Assembly: GCA_944387015.1 (NCBI GenBank)
Contig: CALXDH010000015.1
Span: 1-59,135 of the forward strand
DNA length: 59,135 nucleotides
Source: an uncultured Oscillospiraceae bacterium
Lineage (GTDB): Bacteria; Bacillota; Clostridia; Oscillospirales; Oscillospiraceae
Reading direction: 5' to 3'
Notes under the pieces: model-generated
Told to the model about the DNA's origin: nothing
Databases searched by the model: none
The model's input: the letters and a program-made list of their open reading frames with translations, nothing else
Program-made: the position numbers and the translations under genes
In this document: positions 8,380 to 17,212 of the stretch, piece by piece
Layout: each line of letters opens with the position of its first letter
How positions within the stretch are numbered: the first letter of the stretch is position 1

Positions 8380-8684
8380 GCACGGCAGTTCTTGTATCCT
8401 TTTCATCTGCGCGCTGTCGGCTCTCAAGCAGTCAGCCGGAAATCCAGATATGCCGCAAAAGGCCCCTGCGCTGAGCGCAGGGGCCTTTTGTTTCAACATA
8501 TTGGAGCTGCCTCCAAAAGCAATGCTCTTCAGCTGCAAACGGTCTTCCAGGTGCTTTTGCAGCTCGGGGAGCACGATCCGGCGTGCTCTGCTTCATTGGA
8601 TCTGCTTCCCTACCGTCTCCACATCTATGTGGATGGCATCATGTTCCGGCACAGCAGAAAGACCGTTGCGGAAAGCCCCCGCCT
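8380..8684. other. Intergenic region with no recognisable gene
   Basis: About 300 bp between two convergent operons. Apart from the terminator at 8457-8490, no start codon with a ribosome site is seen. On the minus strand one frame reads as plausible protein for about 80 codons but is broken by a TGA near 8588, so at most it is a decayed remnant. Confidence 0.4.
8457..8490. terminator. Strong bidirectional terminator
   Basis: AAAAGGCCCCTGCGC pairs with GCGCAGGGGCCTTTT around TGA (15 bp). Flanking A and T runs allow function on both strands, closing the bceAB-like operon and possibly the minus-strand nucleoside operon. Confidence 0.85.
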
Positions 8685-9512
8685 TTATGCCTGCACACTC
8701 GCATGGACAGCCAGATCCAAAAGGCGAAGAAATTTCGGTTTTATGCAGTTTGCCGTCTCCAGCACCTCTTCATGGCTGAGTTTTTTCTGCAAAATTCCGG
8801 CAGCCATGTTGGTGATGCAGGAGATTCCCAGAATCCTCATGCCGCAATGCCGCGCTACGATCGCTTCCGGGACGGTAGACATCCCTACGGCATCTGCTCC
8901 GATTTTACCGAAGAATCGGATTTCTGCCGGGGTCTCGTAGCTGGGACCGCTATACATCAAATAGGTCCCGCAGGCAAGGTCCATTCCCTCCTTCCTGGCT
9001 GCAAGGAGCACATCATTCCGCAGACCTGCGTCATATACTTCTGACATATCCGGAAAGCGGGGGCCGAATTCCCCAAGATTGCTGCCGATCAAAGGATTGG
9101 AACCGGACTGGTTGATGTGGTCCTGCAGCAGCATCAGCGATCCCGGGGAAAGTCTGGGATGGATACCGCCTGCGGCATTGGTCAAAATCAGTGTTTTGAT
9201 TCCCAGAAGCGCCATCACACGAACAGGGATGGTAAGTACATTCTGGGGATACCCCTCGTAATAATGCAGGCGCCCCCGCAGGGCCAGAACCGGGACCTCC
9301 TGATGCGTCCCGATCCAGAATTCACCGTAATGTCCTTCGACAGTGGCTTGCGGAAACGCGGGCAATTCAGAAAACGGGATTTTGACGGCATTTTGCAGCC
9401 CGTCGCAAAAGTCCCCAAGGCCGCTTCCCAAAATCAGGCCCACTTGAGGCTGAAGCGAGCTGCGGGAACGAATGACCTCAGCCGCCGTATGAATGCAAGC
9501 TTCCATATCCAT
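8685..9512 (-). CDS. punA: Purine nucleoside phosphorylase
   Basis: 275 residues, the length of trimeric (class I) PNP. It cleaves purine nucleosides with phosphate to the base and ribose-1-phosphate. Motifs seen: phosphate loop GSGLGDF, GHYGEFWIG, LRGRLHYYEGY, TNAAGGI, base-binding MYSGPSYETPAE and VGMSTVPE. The ATG at 9512 follows GAGGAAA. It is the last gene of the nucleoside-uptake operon, 9 bp after the second permease, so imported nucleosides would be split at once. Confidence 0.94.
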   Translation of the reverse strand: MDMEACIHTAAEVIRSRSSLQPQVGLILGSGLGDFCDGLQNAVKIPFSELPAFPQATVEGHYGEFWIGTHQEVPVLALRGRLHYYEGYPQNVLTIPVRVMALLGIKTLILTNAAGGIHPRLSPGSLMLLQDHINQSGSNPLIGSNLGEFGPRFPDMSEVYDAGLRNDVLLAARKEGMDLACGTYLMYSGPSYETPAEIRFFGKIGADAVGMSTVPEAIVARHCGMRILGISCITNMAAGILQKKLSHEEVLETANCIKPKFLRLLDLAVHASVQA

Positions 9513-9521
9513 AAAATTTCC

Positions 9522-10427
9522 TCACATAATATGATGCTTTTTCCGAGAGGTCCGAATGTTTGCCAGCACCAGAAGGGTGCAGAAATACGGCAGCATCTGA
9601 ATGATCTGCGACGGCATCCCCAATGTCTGCAGACGCATCTGAATAGCCTCTGTAAATCCGAAAAGGAGCGAGGCCCAAATACAGCGAACCGGATTCCATC
9701 CCGCGAACACAAACACGGCAATCGCGATGAATCCTCGCCCGGAAACCATATCCGAGCTGTAAAAGTTGAGCTGGGCAATGGACAAATATGCTCCTCCGAT
9801 TCCGGCAAGGATCCCGGAGGCAAAGACCGCCCGGTATTGGATCGCTTTCACACTCAGCCCCAGCGCTTCGATAACCTCCGGATTGGTCCCGGCAGACCGC
9901 AGACGAATGCCCTCCGGCGTTTTATACATGATCACCCAGGATAGAACCGCTACCAGCAAAAAGGCATACAGGAGAATCGTATGTCCGCTGAACACCTCGC
10001 CGAGAAATGGGATCTTGGAAATAACGGGCAGTTCAATGGGCTGCAAGTTTGGCGTCAGTGCAGATTTTCCCTTATTTCCAAAAATCGCCACCATAAGGAT
10101 CGCCACCAGACCGGGCGCAATGGTGTTCATACCCAGGCCGCTGACCGTCTGCTGCGCTTTCAGGTGGATCGAGACAAAACCGTAGATCAGTGCAAAAATG
10201 CCCGCGGCCAATGCACCGGCCAGGAGTCCGAAAGCCGCGCTGTTGGTCGTATAGGCACCCAGCACCGCAAAGAACGCCCCGATGGTCATATACCCTTCCA
10301 ATCCCAGGGCGATAATCCCGGACCGCTCAGAGATCGCTCCGCCGATGGCTGCAAATCCAAGCGGAACAGACATGCGGAGCGTAGCGGAGAGCACGGAGGC
10401 AATCAGGCTCAATTGCTCGTTACCCAT
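9522..10427 (-). CDS. Nucleoside-type ABC permease (second subunit)
   Basis: 301 residues, about 8-10 membrane helices, of the branched-chain permease superfamily. The motifs GAISERSGIIALGLEGYM and GLGMNTIAPG match the NupQ/YufQ type permease partnered with BMP lipoproteins. It directly follows the first permease gene without a gap and precedes the phosphorylase gene, supporting nucleoside import. Confidence 0.9.
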   Translation of the reverse strand: MGNEQLSLIASVLSATLRMSVPLGFAAIGGAISERSGIIALGLEGYMTIGAFFAVLGAYTTNSAAFGLLAGALAAGIFALIYGFVSIHLKAQQTVSGLGMNTIAPGLVAILMVAIFGNKGKSALTPNLQPIELPVISKIPFLGEVFSGHTILLYAFLLVAVLSWVIMYKTPEGIRLRSAGTNPEVIEALGLSVKAIQYRAVFASGILAGIGGAYLSIAQLNFYSSDMVSGRGFIAIAVFVFAGWNPVRCIWASLLFGFTEAIQMRLQTLGMPSQIIQMLPYFCTLLVLANIRTSRKKHHIM

Positions 10428-11459
10428 TCACCGTTTGCCTCCTCTCTTGAAAAGAATCTGGAAGATCGCAGGCGATGCAATCACCACGATAATCACGCCC
10501 TGCAAAACATCAATGAGCTCACTGGGGATCTTCATAAACATTTCCATGTACAGACTGCCGGTATGAAGCGCTCCGAAGAGAAGGCTGGACAAAAATACGC
10601 CAACAGACGTATAAAGTCCCAATACCGCAATGGAGATGCCGTCAAAGCCAAAGCTGGTGGAAACCGTTTCCACCAACCGGCCAAAGGTACTGGCCACCAG
10701 GAGCCCTCCCGCAAGGCCGGCAAGCGCGCCTGAGATCATCATCGCGATGATGCGGACCCGATCAGGCTGGATGCCTCCCGCTTCTGCGGCCCGGGCGTTC
10801 ATACCGGCCGCCGTGATCTCGTACCCCAGCTGCGTCCGTTTGAACAGTACCGCAAAGACGATGCAAAGTACGATTGCCAGAGGAAAGCCCCAGGTGATTT
10901 TGGATCCAGCCACGATCTCCCCAATGGTCGTTGCAGCAGGGATCGGATCACTCTGGGAAACTGCTCCGTCGGCCCGCATGGGGCCGGAAACCAGATACGA
11001 GGTAAAAAGCTGCGCGATGTAATTGAGCATGATGGAGGTGACCACCTCATTTGCCCCGATCCGGATTTTCATAATGGCCGGGACAAATGCCCAGGCACTT
11101 CCAAACAGTATGGAAACGAGAATGCATACCATCAAATGAAGCGGCCCCGGGAGGAAATCAAGATACAGTGCGGCAACCGTATATCCAATGGCCCCCATAA
11201 AAAGCTGACCCTCTGCGCCGATATTGAAGATCCCGCTTTTCATTGCCACCATGGCGGCAATGCCGCATAAAATCAGCGGGACGCTCTTTTCCAGGGTCGC
11301 CATGGTATACCGGAAAGACCCAAACGCACCTTTCAGCAGCGCCGAATATGCACTGAGAGGGTGGTATCCGCAGATTTTAATGATGGCCGTGCCGATCAAC
11401 AACGCAATGATGATCGACAACACAGGTGCCGCAAGTTTTTCAAACCGCTTGATCTTCAT
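10428..11459 (-). CDS. Nucleoside-type ABC permease (first subunit)
   Basis: 343 residues, membrane-spanning, with the motifs KSGIFNIGAEGQLFMGA and ANEVVTSIMLNYIA typical of NupP/YufP-type BMP permeases. The start is taken as ATG 11459 (MKIKRFEK), preceded by GGGAGG at 9 nt. It lies 20 bp inside the ATPase gene, so the two are translationally coupled. An upstream ATG would extend the protein by 17 residues with no ribosome site. Confidence 0.9.
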   Translation of the reverse strand: MKIKRFEKLAAPVLSIIIALLIGTAIIKICGYHPLSAYSALLKGAFGSFRYTMATLEKSVPLILCGIAAMVAMKSGIFNIGAEGQLFMGAIGYTVAALYLDFLPGPLHLMVCILVSILFGSAWAFVPAIMKIRIGANEVVTSIMLNYIAQLFTSYLVSGPMRADGAVSQSDPIPAATTIGEIVAGSKITWGFPLAIVLCIVFAVLFKRTQLGYEITAAGMNARAAEAGGIQPDRVRIIAMMISGALAGLAGGLLVASTFGRLVETVSTSFGFDGISIAVLGLYTSVGVFLSSLLFGALHTGSLYMEMFMKIPSELIDVLQGVIIVVIASPAIFQILFKRGGKR

Positions 11460-12963
11460 CTGTGCCGCCTCCCATATATAAGCCCAACCGATTCGGCGTA
11501 TATTCCTCACTCTTGCCCTCGGTGACGATATGTCCCTCGTAAATCACGCCGATCCGGTCACTCAGCTTGAACAATTCATCAAAATCCGCTGTGATCAGCA
11601 GGATGGCAGAACCTGCCTCCCGCAGTTTCAGAATGCTTTGGTGAATGATCTCGGATACACCGATGTCCACTCCCCGGGTAGGGTGCGCAATAATGACCAC
11701 CTTCGGGTTCCGGTAAAACTCCCGGCCCACAATGAGCTTTTGCTGATTTCCGCCGGAAAAAGAGCGTGCAATATACGTCTCATCCGCAGGCGAGACATGA
11801 TATTGTTCAATGATGGAGCGTGCCATCTGCGACACCCTCCGATAATCGATCAGTCCCACCGGTGTTTTGACGGAGCGCTGATGCTGGTATCCCAGAAGGA
11901 CGTTCTTTGCCGCGGGAAGATCCAAGAGCAGCCCTCTGTCCTGCCGGTCGGAATGGATGCAGCCAAGGCCCAGATCAATGAGATCCCGCACAGATTTTCC
12001 GGCAGCGTTTTGCCCCAGCAGACGGTAGGTGCCGGTCCATCTGCTTTCAATGCCGCTGAGTACCTCCACCAGTTCCTGCTGTCCGTTTCCCTCTATGCCG
12101 GCAAGGCCATAGATCTCTCCCTCATGGATTTCCAGATTCACATCTCTCAAAACAGGGGCATGATCCCGGTTGGTATAGGACAGGCCGGACAGAGAAACCG
12201 CCACCTCCCCGGGATGGCAGGCGGCCTTCTCAAACTTTTCCAGCGCATGGTCCACCATCATGCGCGTCAATTCTTCCGGAGAGGTGTCCTTCTTGGCGAC
12301 ACAGCCGATCATTTTGCCATGGCGCATCACATAGACCCAATCGGCAATCTCCATGGTCTCGTGGAGTTTATGGGTAATGATAATGACGGACTTTCCATCT
12401 TCCTTCAGACGGCGGATGACCTTAAACAGCTCCTGTGTTTCCTGCGGCGTCAAAACAGCCGTCGGTTCGTCAAGAATCAGCAGTTTGGCTCCATGGTACA
12501 GTGCCTTCAAAATCTCCGTTCTCTGCTTGGCTCCAACAGACAGCTTGCCCACCATCTGCATGGGATCGATCTGCAGTCCGTACATTTCGGAGAGCTCCCG
12601 CACCCGATCCACCGCGGCCTTACGCTGGAAAATCCCAAATTTCACCGGTTCATTTCCCATCACGATGTTTTCGGCCACTGTCAGATGGTTCACCAGCATA
12701 AAATGCTGGTGAACCATCTGGATCCCAAGAGCGATCGCCGCTTTCGGGGACTTCACGGATACTTTTTTTCCCTCGAAATAAATCTCGCCGGACTCCGGCT
12801 TGTTCAAACCATAGATGACCTTCATGAGGGTGGTTTTTCCGGCACCATTTTCCCCCAAAAGAGAGATTACCGAGCCATACCCGCAGGAAAGACTCACATG
12901 GTCGTTGGCAACGAGGCTGCCGAACCGCATGGTTACGTTCTTGATGTCAAGCAAAGCATCCAT
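11440..12963 (-). CDS. Nucleoside ABC transporter ATPase (two NBDs)
   Basis: 507 residues with two ABC domains, as in NupO/RbsA-type proteins. Domain 1 has Walker A GENGAGKTTLMK, signature LSVGAKQRTEI and Walker B LLILDEPTAVL. Domain 2 is degenerate at the P-loop (GIEGNGQQELVE) but has the signature SGGNQQK and Walker B-like VVIIAHPTRGVD. This asymmetry is normal in the family. ATG 12963 is chosen because GAGGGGGA stands 6 nt upstream; an ATG at 12978 lacks this. It energises import through the two adjacent permeases. Confidence 0.93.
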   Translation of the reverse strand: MDALLDIKNVTMRFGSLVANDHVSLSCGYGSVISLLGENGAGKTTLMKVIYGLNKPESGEIYFEGKKVSVKSPKAAIALGIQMVHQHFMLVNHLTVAENIVMGNEPVKFGIFQRKAAVDRVRELSEMYGLQIDPMQMVGKLSVGAKQRTEILKALYHGAKLLILDEPTAVLTPQETQELFKVIRRLKEDGKSVIIITHKLHETMEIADWVYVMRHGKMIGCVAKKDTSPEELTRMMVDHALEKFEKAACHPGEVAVSLSGLSYTNRDHAPVLRDVNLEIHEGEIYGLAGIEGNGQQELVEVLSGIESRWTGTYRLLGQNAAGKSVRDLIDLGLGCIHSDRQDRGLLLDLPAAKNVLLGYQHQRSVKTPVGLIDYRRVSQMARSIIEQYHVSPADETYIARSFSGGNQQKLIVGREFYRNPKVVIIAHPTRGVDIGVSEIIHQSILKLREAGSAILLITADFDELFKLSDRIGVIYEGHIVTEGKSEEYTPNRLGLYMGGGTDEDQAV

Positions 12964-12983
12964 TGAAATCCCCCTCATCCGTT

Positions 12984-14054
12984 TTATTCGGCGTATTCTG
13001 CCAGGAACGAGTCCACTTCTTCCAGGGTCGTGGGGAGCTTCAGGCTGCCGTCGGCAACGCGCTGGCTGTAAGCAGCCACCTCTTCCATAATTTCATCGGA
13101 GACAGGAACGTTGCTGTCTGCGCGCTCCGCCTGCAGCATCCCGTCAGAAATACCGTAGCTGAGCAGTCCGCTCTCCAGAGTCCCATCCAGCGCCTTCTGC
13201 GTTGCGTCATAAATGGCCTCGTCCCACGCGCGGGTGCCGCTGGCAATGATGCAGTCCGGAGAGAGCGCATTCTGATTGGTTTCAATGCCGAGTGCGTACC
13301 CATTCTGCTTTTCAGCGGCGGTGAAAACACCCAGACCGGAGCCGCCGGCACAGGCAAAGACGATGTCCGCCCCCTGCTCATAGAGGCTGGTGGCAAGCTC
13401 CGTGGCTGTCGTCGGATCGCTGAAGCTTCCCACGTAGGAGCGAAGGACCGTCACATCGGGATTCACCAGGCGCGCACCGGCTTCATATCCGGCGGCAAAC
13501 TGGTTGATGGTGGCAATATCACTGCCGCCGACAAAGCCGATGGTGTTGTTCCCGCGGCTGTTTTCCAGCGCCCCCTCCTTGACGAGAAGTCCCGCCAGAA
13601 CCCCCAGCTGGAAGCCGGTTTCCTCCGCCCGGAACACAACGCTGGTCACATTGGAGCCCTCGCATTCCGTATCGCAGATGATAAAGCTCTGATCGGGGAA
13701 TTCCTTGCTGACCGTAGTCAGTGCCTCTTTCTGATCAAACCCGATGCAGACAATGGTGCTGTACGTTCCTTCTTCTGCATACAGCGTCTGCAGATTGGGA
13801 AAGTCCGCCAGATCAGAGGGCTGCACCACATCCACGGTCACGCCTTCCGCCTCATGCATCTTAACGCCGGAATAGACATAATCATTCAGGTTCTGATCGC
13901 CCAGGCCGCCTGTGCCGGTGATGACAGCCAGCTTGCCGGAGGCAGCGGCATCGCCCTCAGGCGCATCTTTTCCGTCAGATACAGGGTCCTCACCACAGGC
14001 AGTTAAAGAAAAAATCATGGCGGCGCATACAAGTACGGAAAAAGCTCTTTTCAT
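12984..14054 (-). CDS. BMP-family substrate-binding lipoprotein
   Basis: 356 residues. The N-terminal signal MKRAFSVLVCAAMIFSLTAC ends in a lipobox, so the protein is lipid-anchored outside the membrane. The mature part is a basic membrane protein (Bmp/PnrA) type periplasmic-binding fold; such proteins bind purine nucleosides. The start ATG 14054 is preceded by AGGAGG. It lies between a Crp-type regulator gene and the transporter ATPase with short gaps, so it is in one operon with them and the nucleoside phosphorylase. Confidence 0.93.
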   Translation of the reverse strand: MKRAFSVLVCAAMIFSLTACGEDPVSDGKDAPEGDAAASGKLAVITGTGGLGDQNLNDYVYSGVKMHEAEGVTVDVVQPSDLADFPNLQTLYAEEGTYSTIVCIGFDQKEALTTVSKEFPDQSFIICDTECEGSNVTSVVFRAEETGFQLGVLAGLLVKEGALENSRGNNTIGFVGGSDIATINQFAAGYEAGARLVNPDVTVLRSYVGSFSDPTTATELATSLYEQGADIVFACAGGSGLGVFTAAEKQNGYALGIETNQNALSPDCIIASGTRAWDEAIYDATQKALDGTLESGLLSYGISDGMLQAERADSNVPVSDEIMEEVAAYSQRVADGSLKLPTTLEEVDSFLAEYAE

Positions 14055-14080
14055 AATCGATCCTCCTAAATGTTGTTTTA

Positions 14081-14770
14081 TCAAAAAGCATCCGCTTTAT
14101 GATCACTTCCAATGTAGCGGCTCATTTGCTCCGCACGCTCCCGGGAAATACGGATCTTTCCGTGGACGATTTCCAGCAGGTTCTCGTCTGAAAGCCGTTT
14201 GACGGCACGATTTACCGTTTTGATATTGATGCCGATCTCCGCCGCAATGGCCTGCCGTGTAACGCGGATAACATACACGCCATCCTCCTCCGGGCCATGG
14301 GCATTTATGTAACTCAATAAATAGCGGGCAACCTTGGTGGAACTATGCGTATATAAATTGCTTCCCCGCTGCGAAGACGTATCGAACATGGCATCCGCCA
14401 AGCCGTACACAATGTAGCGCAGGAAATCAATATCATTGTTCAGGCATTCCTGAAACACCGCCAGGGGAAAACGCAGTGCCATACTGTTTTCTGCGGCCAC
14501 AAGCGTCACTGCATTGATAAACCTTCCGGAGAGGACTTCCAGGTCAGAGATATACCTCCCCGGCAGGATATGGGCAAACGTATAGTAGTTGCCGTCCTCA
14601 TACTCCGTTTGAACCGTCAGATCTCCAAGCACCATCAGATAGGCACATGTCGTCGGCTCTCCTTTTCGGATGACGATCTGATTCTTTTTAAAGCACACCG
14701 GTTCCGCAGTTTGGCGCAGCCGCTCAGGGAGCGTCGACAAGCACAAGTTGATCAGGTCTTCCTGCTCCAT
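14081..14770 (-). CDS. Crp/Fnr-family transcriptional regulator
   Basis: 229 residues: N-terminal cyclic-nucleotide-binding-like beta-roll (about 1-120, with GDLTVQTEYEDG and PGRYISDLEVLSG) and a C-terminal Crp-type helix-turn-helix (VTRQAIAAEIGINIKTVNRAVKRL). No cysteine cluster for an Fe-S centre is visible. ATG 14770 follows GGAGGG. An ATG at 14815 would lie at or upstream of the predicted transcription start (about 14809), so it is rejected. As first gene of the nucleoside-uptake operon, and with paired operators in the divergent region, it likely controls its own operon and the divergent oxidoreductase genes. The ligand is unknown. Confidence 0.9.
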   Translation of the reverse strand: MEQEDLINLCLSTLPERLRQTAEPVCFKKNQIVIRKGEPTTCAYLMVLGDLTVQTEYEDGNYYTFAHILPGRYISDLEVLSGRFINAVTLVAAENSMALRFPLAVFQECLNNDIDFLRYIVYGLADAMFDTSSQRGSNLYTHSSTKVARYLLSYINAHGPEEDGVYVIRVTRQAIAAEIGINIKTVNRAVKRLSDENLLEIVHGKIRISRERAEQMSRYIGSDHKADAF

Positions 14771-14815
14771 ATTCCCTCCAGTGGCAAAGACGTGGTGGTT
14801 TTCTGGTGTTTTCAT

Positions 14816-14856
14816 ATTATCAAACTCCCCCGATCTCAAAAAAGGACAGATGTCCT
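14816..14856 (-). promoter_or_regulatory. Crp-type operator plus promoter for the nucleoside operon
   Basis: AGGACA-GA-TGTCCT (14843-14856) is a perfect palindrome. On the minus strand a -10 box GATAAT lies at 14816-14821 and no -35 box is evident. The operator centre is about 41 bp upstream of the expected start, the class II activator position of Crp/Fnr proteins. Confidence 0.7.
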
Positions 14857-14934
14857 ATTTAGTCCTTTCCTTCAGCCAAAAAGAATTACCTGATTTTGAT
14901 GGAATTGTCAAATTATTGCGCGCATTTCCAGAAA

Positions 14935-14976
14935 AGGACAACTGTCCTTTTTTGCTGAAAATATATGTGACATAAT
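14935..14976 (+). promoter_or_regulatory. Crp-type operator plus promoter for the oxidoreductase operon
   Basis: AGGACA-AC-TGTCCT (14935-14948), the same palindrome as at 14843-14856, precedes a -10 box CATAAT (14971-14976). The centre again lies about 41 bp before the expected start site, in place of a proper -35 box. Confidence 0.7.
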
Positions 14977-15008
14977 AGCACAACAAACGGTCTGAAAGAA
15001 GGGATCAC

Positions 15009-16073
15009 ATGAAAGTTGCAATTGTTGGCTGCGGCAATATTGCTGCAACCCACGCAAAGGCACTGATTCAGCAAAAGCAGGAAATCGTTCTTGCCGTTGG
15101 GCGGGACCAAAGCAAAGCCAAAGCGTTTGCGGAAACTTGGAATATCCCATCACACAGCAACCAATTTACAGACGCTTTGGCAAGCGGTGTGGATTGCATT
15201 CACATCTGTACTCCCCCGGCAATGCACTATGACATGGCAAAGGCGGCCCTGCTGGCCGGAAAACATGTCGTCTGTGAAAAGCCGCTGTGCCTGAACAGCG
15301 AACAGGCGCGGGAACTGTATCAGCTGGCACAAGAGAAGGGCCTTTTGGCCGCAGTAAATTTCAATGTGCGTTATCACGAGGCCTGTCAGCGGGGACGGAA
15401 GATCGTGGCTGCACCCGGCTTCGGCGCTCCGCGTCTGATCCACGGCTCCTATCTGCAGGAATTCCACATTCTTCCCGCCCAGTACATGTGGCGCTACATC
15501 CCGGAATTCGGCGGCCCCATGCGGGCAGTCACAGAAATCGGCTCACACTGGATCGACCTGGTCCGTTTTTGGACGGGCCTGGAAATCACGGCAGTTTCGG
15601 CCAATTTCGGCTGTTTCCACAAGGACCGGTATAAAAAAGATGGAATGATGTTTGCCGCACCCCAGCCGGGAAGCGAACACATTACCGTGGAATCCGAAGA
15701 CGCCGCGGTGGTATCCCTGCAATTTTCCAATGGAGCGATCGGTTCCCTCCTCCTTTCGGAGGTCTCTCACGGACGCAGCAACTGCATTAAAATCGAAATC
15801 AGCAGCGATGAAAACTCCGTCTGGTGGTGTTCCGAAACCCCCTATCAGGTTCATACCGCACGGCAATTTGAGGGTGTCACCTCAGTGACCAATGCCTTTG
15901 GCGGCGGATTCCCGGATACATTCTCCAGCTTTTTCGAAGAAGTCTATACATCTCTTGAAAGCGGGAAAGCCGGCAATTATCCAAGCTTTTATGACGGTTA
16001 TCAGAATGCGGCTGTTTGTGAAGCGATCTATCAGAGCGCAAAAAATCATTCGGAATGGACGGAGGTAAAATGA
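15009..16073 (+). CDS. Gfo/Idh/MocA-family oxidoreductase
   Basis: 354 residues. An N-terminal Rossmann fold (VAIVGCGNIA) binds NAD(P), and the CEKPLC motif carries the catalytic lysine typical of the family; the C-terminal half forms the beta-sheet substrate domain. Members oxidise or reduce hydroxyl groups of sugars, inositols and related polyols. The start follows AAGGGATC. The next gene, an SDR, starts 1 nt after its stop, so they are co-expressed. Divergence from a nucleoside-uptake operon with shared operators suggests a pentose- or nucleoside-derived substrate, but this is inference. Confidence 0.9.
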   Translation: MKVAIVGCGNIAATHAKALIQQKQEIVLAVGRDQSKAKAFAETWNIPSHSNQFTDALASGVDCIHICTPPAMHYDMAKAALLAGKHVVCEKPLCLNSEQARELYQLAQEKGLLAAVNFNVRYHEACQRGRKIVAAPGFGAPRLIHGSYLQEFHILPAQYMWRYIPEFGGPMRAVTEIGSHWIDLVRFWTGLEITAVSANFGCFHKDRYKKDGMMFAAPQPGSEHITVESEDAAVVSLQFSNGAIGSLLLSEVSHGRSNCIKIEISSDENSVWWCSETPYQVHTARQFEGVTSVTNAFGGGFPDTFSSFFEEVYTSLESGKAGNYPSFYDGYQNAAVCEAIYQSAKNHSEWTEVK

Positions 16074-16074
16074 A

Positions 16075-16836
16075 ATGAGTTTGAACGGAGCAACTGTTTT
16101 GGTGACCGGCGCCGGCGGCGGAAGCGGCGAAGCGACAGCAAAAGCATTTTTGCGTGCCGGCTATTCGGTCATTGCCGGAGATCTGCAGGTCCCCGCCTGG
16201 GAGACGGAATACGAATCGCAGCTCACCCGGGTCAAAATGGACATCAGTCAGGAAGATAAAGTAAATGACGTGGTGCGCCGTGCGGCAGAATCCGGACATC
16301 CCATCCAGATCCTGGTGAACAACGCGGGTGTGGCCATCGGGGTGCCCATCGAGCAGATGAGTACCGAGATCTGGAACAAGAATCTGTCCGTCAACGCCAC
16401 GGGGACTTTTTTCTGCACGCGGGCAGTGGTCTCCATTCTTTTGGAAAAAGGGCTTCCCGGAAGCATTATCAACATTGCCTCCATTGCCGGAAAGAACGGG
16501 TTTGCCAATACTGCCGCTTACTGCGCTTCCAAGGCCGGCGTGATCGGTATGACCCGCGGGCTTGCGGCTGAACTCGGACCGAGAGATATTACCGTAAATG
16601 CGATCTGCCCGGGTTCTGTTGATACTCCCATGATCCAGCGCGTCATCGATGGCATCTGCGCAGATACAGGCGAGGATCAGAGCACCGTCCGCCGCCGCAT
16701 GGAGTCCTCCATTCCGATGAATCGCTTCCAAAAGCCTGCGGACATTGCGGCACTGGCATTGTTCCTGGCATCTGACGGCGCCCGAAATATCAACGGAGAA
16801 GCCATCAACCTTGACGGTGGTGTCGTGCGGGACTGA
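16075..16836 (+). CDS. Short-chain dehydrogenase/reductase (SDR)
   Basis: 253 residues, classical SDR. Cofactor motif TGAGGGSG (residues about 11-18), NNAG motif LVNNAG, catalytic Ser in NIASIAG, and YxxxK as YCASK. It interconverts an alcohol and a ketone with NAD(P)H. Coupled with the upstream Gfo/Idh/MocA oxidoreductase, it may carry out the second redox step of the same sugar pathway. A strong terminator follows 30 bp later. Confidence 0.93.
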   Translation: MSLNGATVLVTGAGGGSGEATAKAFLRAGYSVIAGDLQVPAWETEYESQLTRVKMDISQEDKVNDVVRRAAESGHPIQILVNNAGVAIGVPIEQMSTEIWNKNLSVNATGTFFCTRAVVSILLEKGLPGSIINIASIAGKNGFANTAAYCASKAGVIGMTRGLAAELGPRDITVNAICPGSVDTPMIQRVIDGICADTGEDQSTVRRRMESSIPMNRFQKPADIAALALFLASDGARNINGEAINLDGGVVRD

Positions 16837-16866
16837 TCCTTCTTCGCACATCCGAAATTCAATTTT

Positions 16867-16913
16867 GAAAAGCGGAGGCGTTCTGTGAGCAAAGCAGGAC
16901 GCCTCCGCTTTTC
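16867..16913. terminator. Terminator after SDR gene
   Basis: GAAAAGCGGAGGCGT (16867-16881) pairs perfectly with its complement at 16899-16913, giving a 15-bp stem with a 17-nt loop and a T-rich right arm. It probably works in both directions. Confidence 0.8.
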
Positions 16914-17012
16914 AAGATGACATATGGTCTTGGGATCTTTGCATATCGCGGCATGGGATGGGGCGTTTTCATGATAACGCCTGCATTTGATGTGCCATAG
17001 AAGCCGGAACAG

Positions 17013-17056
17013 GAAAAGGGAGGAACTGCCATCTGGCCATTCCTCCCCTTTTTGTG
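17013..17056. terminator. Second hairpin terminator in the convergent gap
   Basis: AAAAGGGAGGAA and TTCCTCCCCTTTTT pair with one bulge around a 14-nt loop and end in a T run on the plus strand. It lies in the gap between the SDR gene and the minus-strand EutH-like gene. The rest of 16914-17212 shows no gene. Confidence 0.55.
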
Positions 17057-17212
17057 TTTGATCAATTCCGCTCCTGCCGTGCAATCCGCTTTGGAGCTGG
17101 GAGCTTGAGTCCGAACTGCACGGTCATGGATTCCGCCCATATGCTCACGGAATCCCCGGAAATACCAGGTCCTTCCCTTCTGGTTGTCCCTGGCTTCGTC
17201 TCGGAAGCAGCT

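Noticed and set aside
8494-8684. Possible gene downstream of the phosphorylase on the minus strand
   Set aside because: A plausible-looking frame is interrupted by TGA, overlaps the phosphorylase end and has no start signal.
14771-14815. Longer N terminus for the Crp-type regulator starting at 14815
   Set aside because: The predicted -10 box at 14816-14821 puts the transcript start near 14809, downstream of that ATG, while 14770 has GGAGGG upstream.
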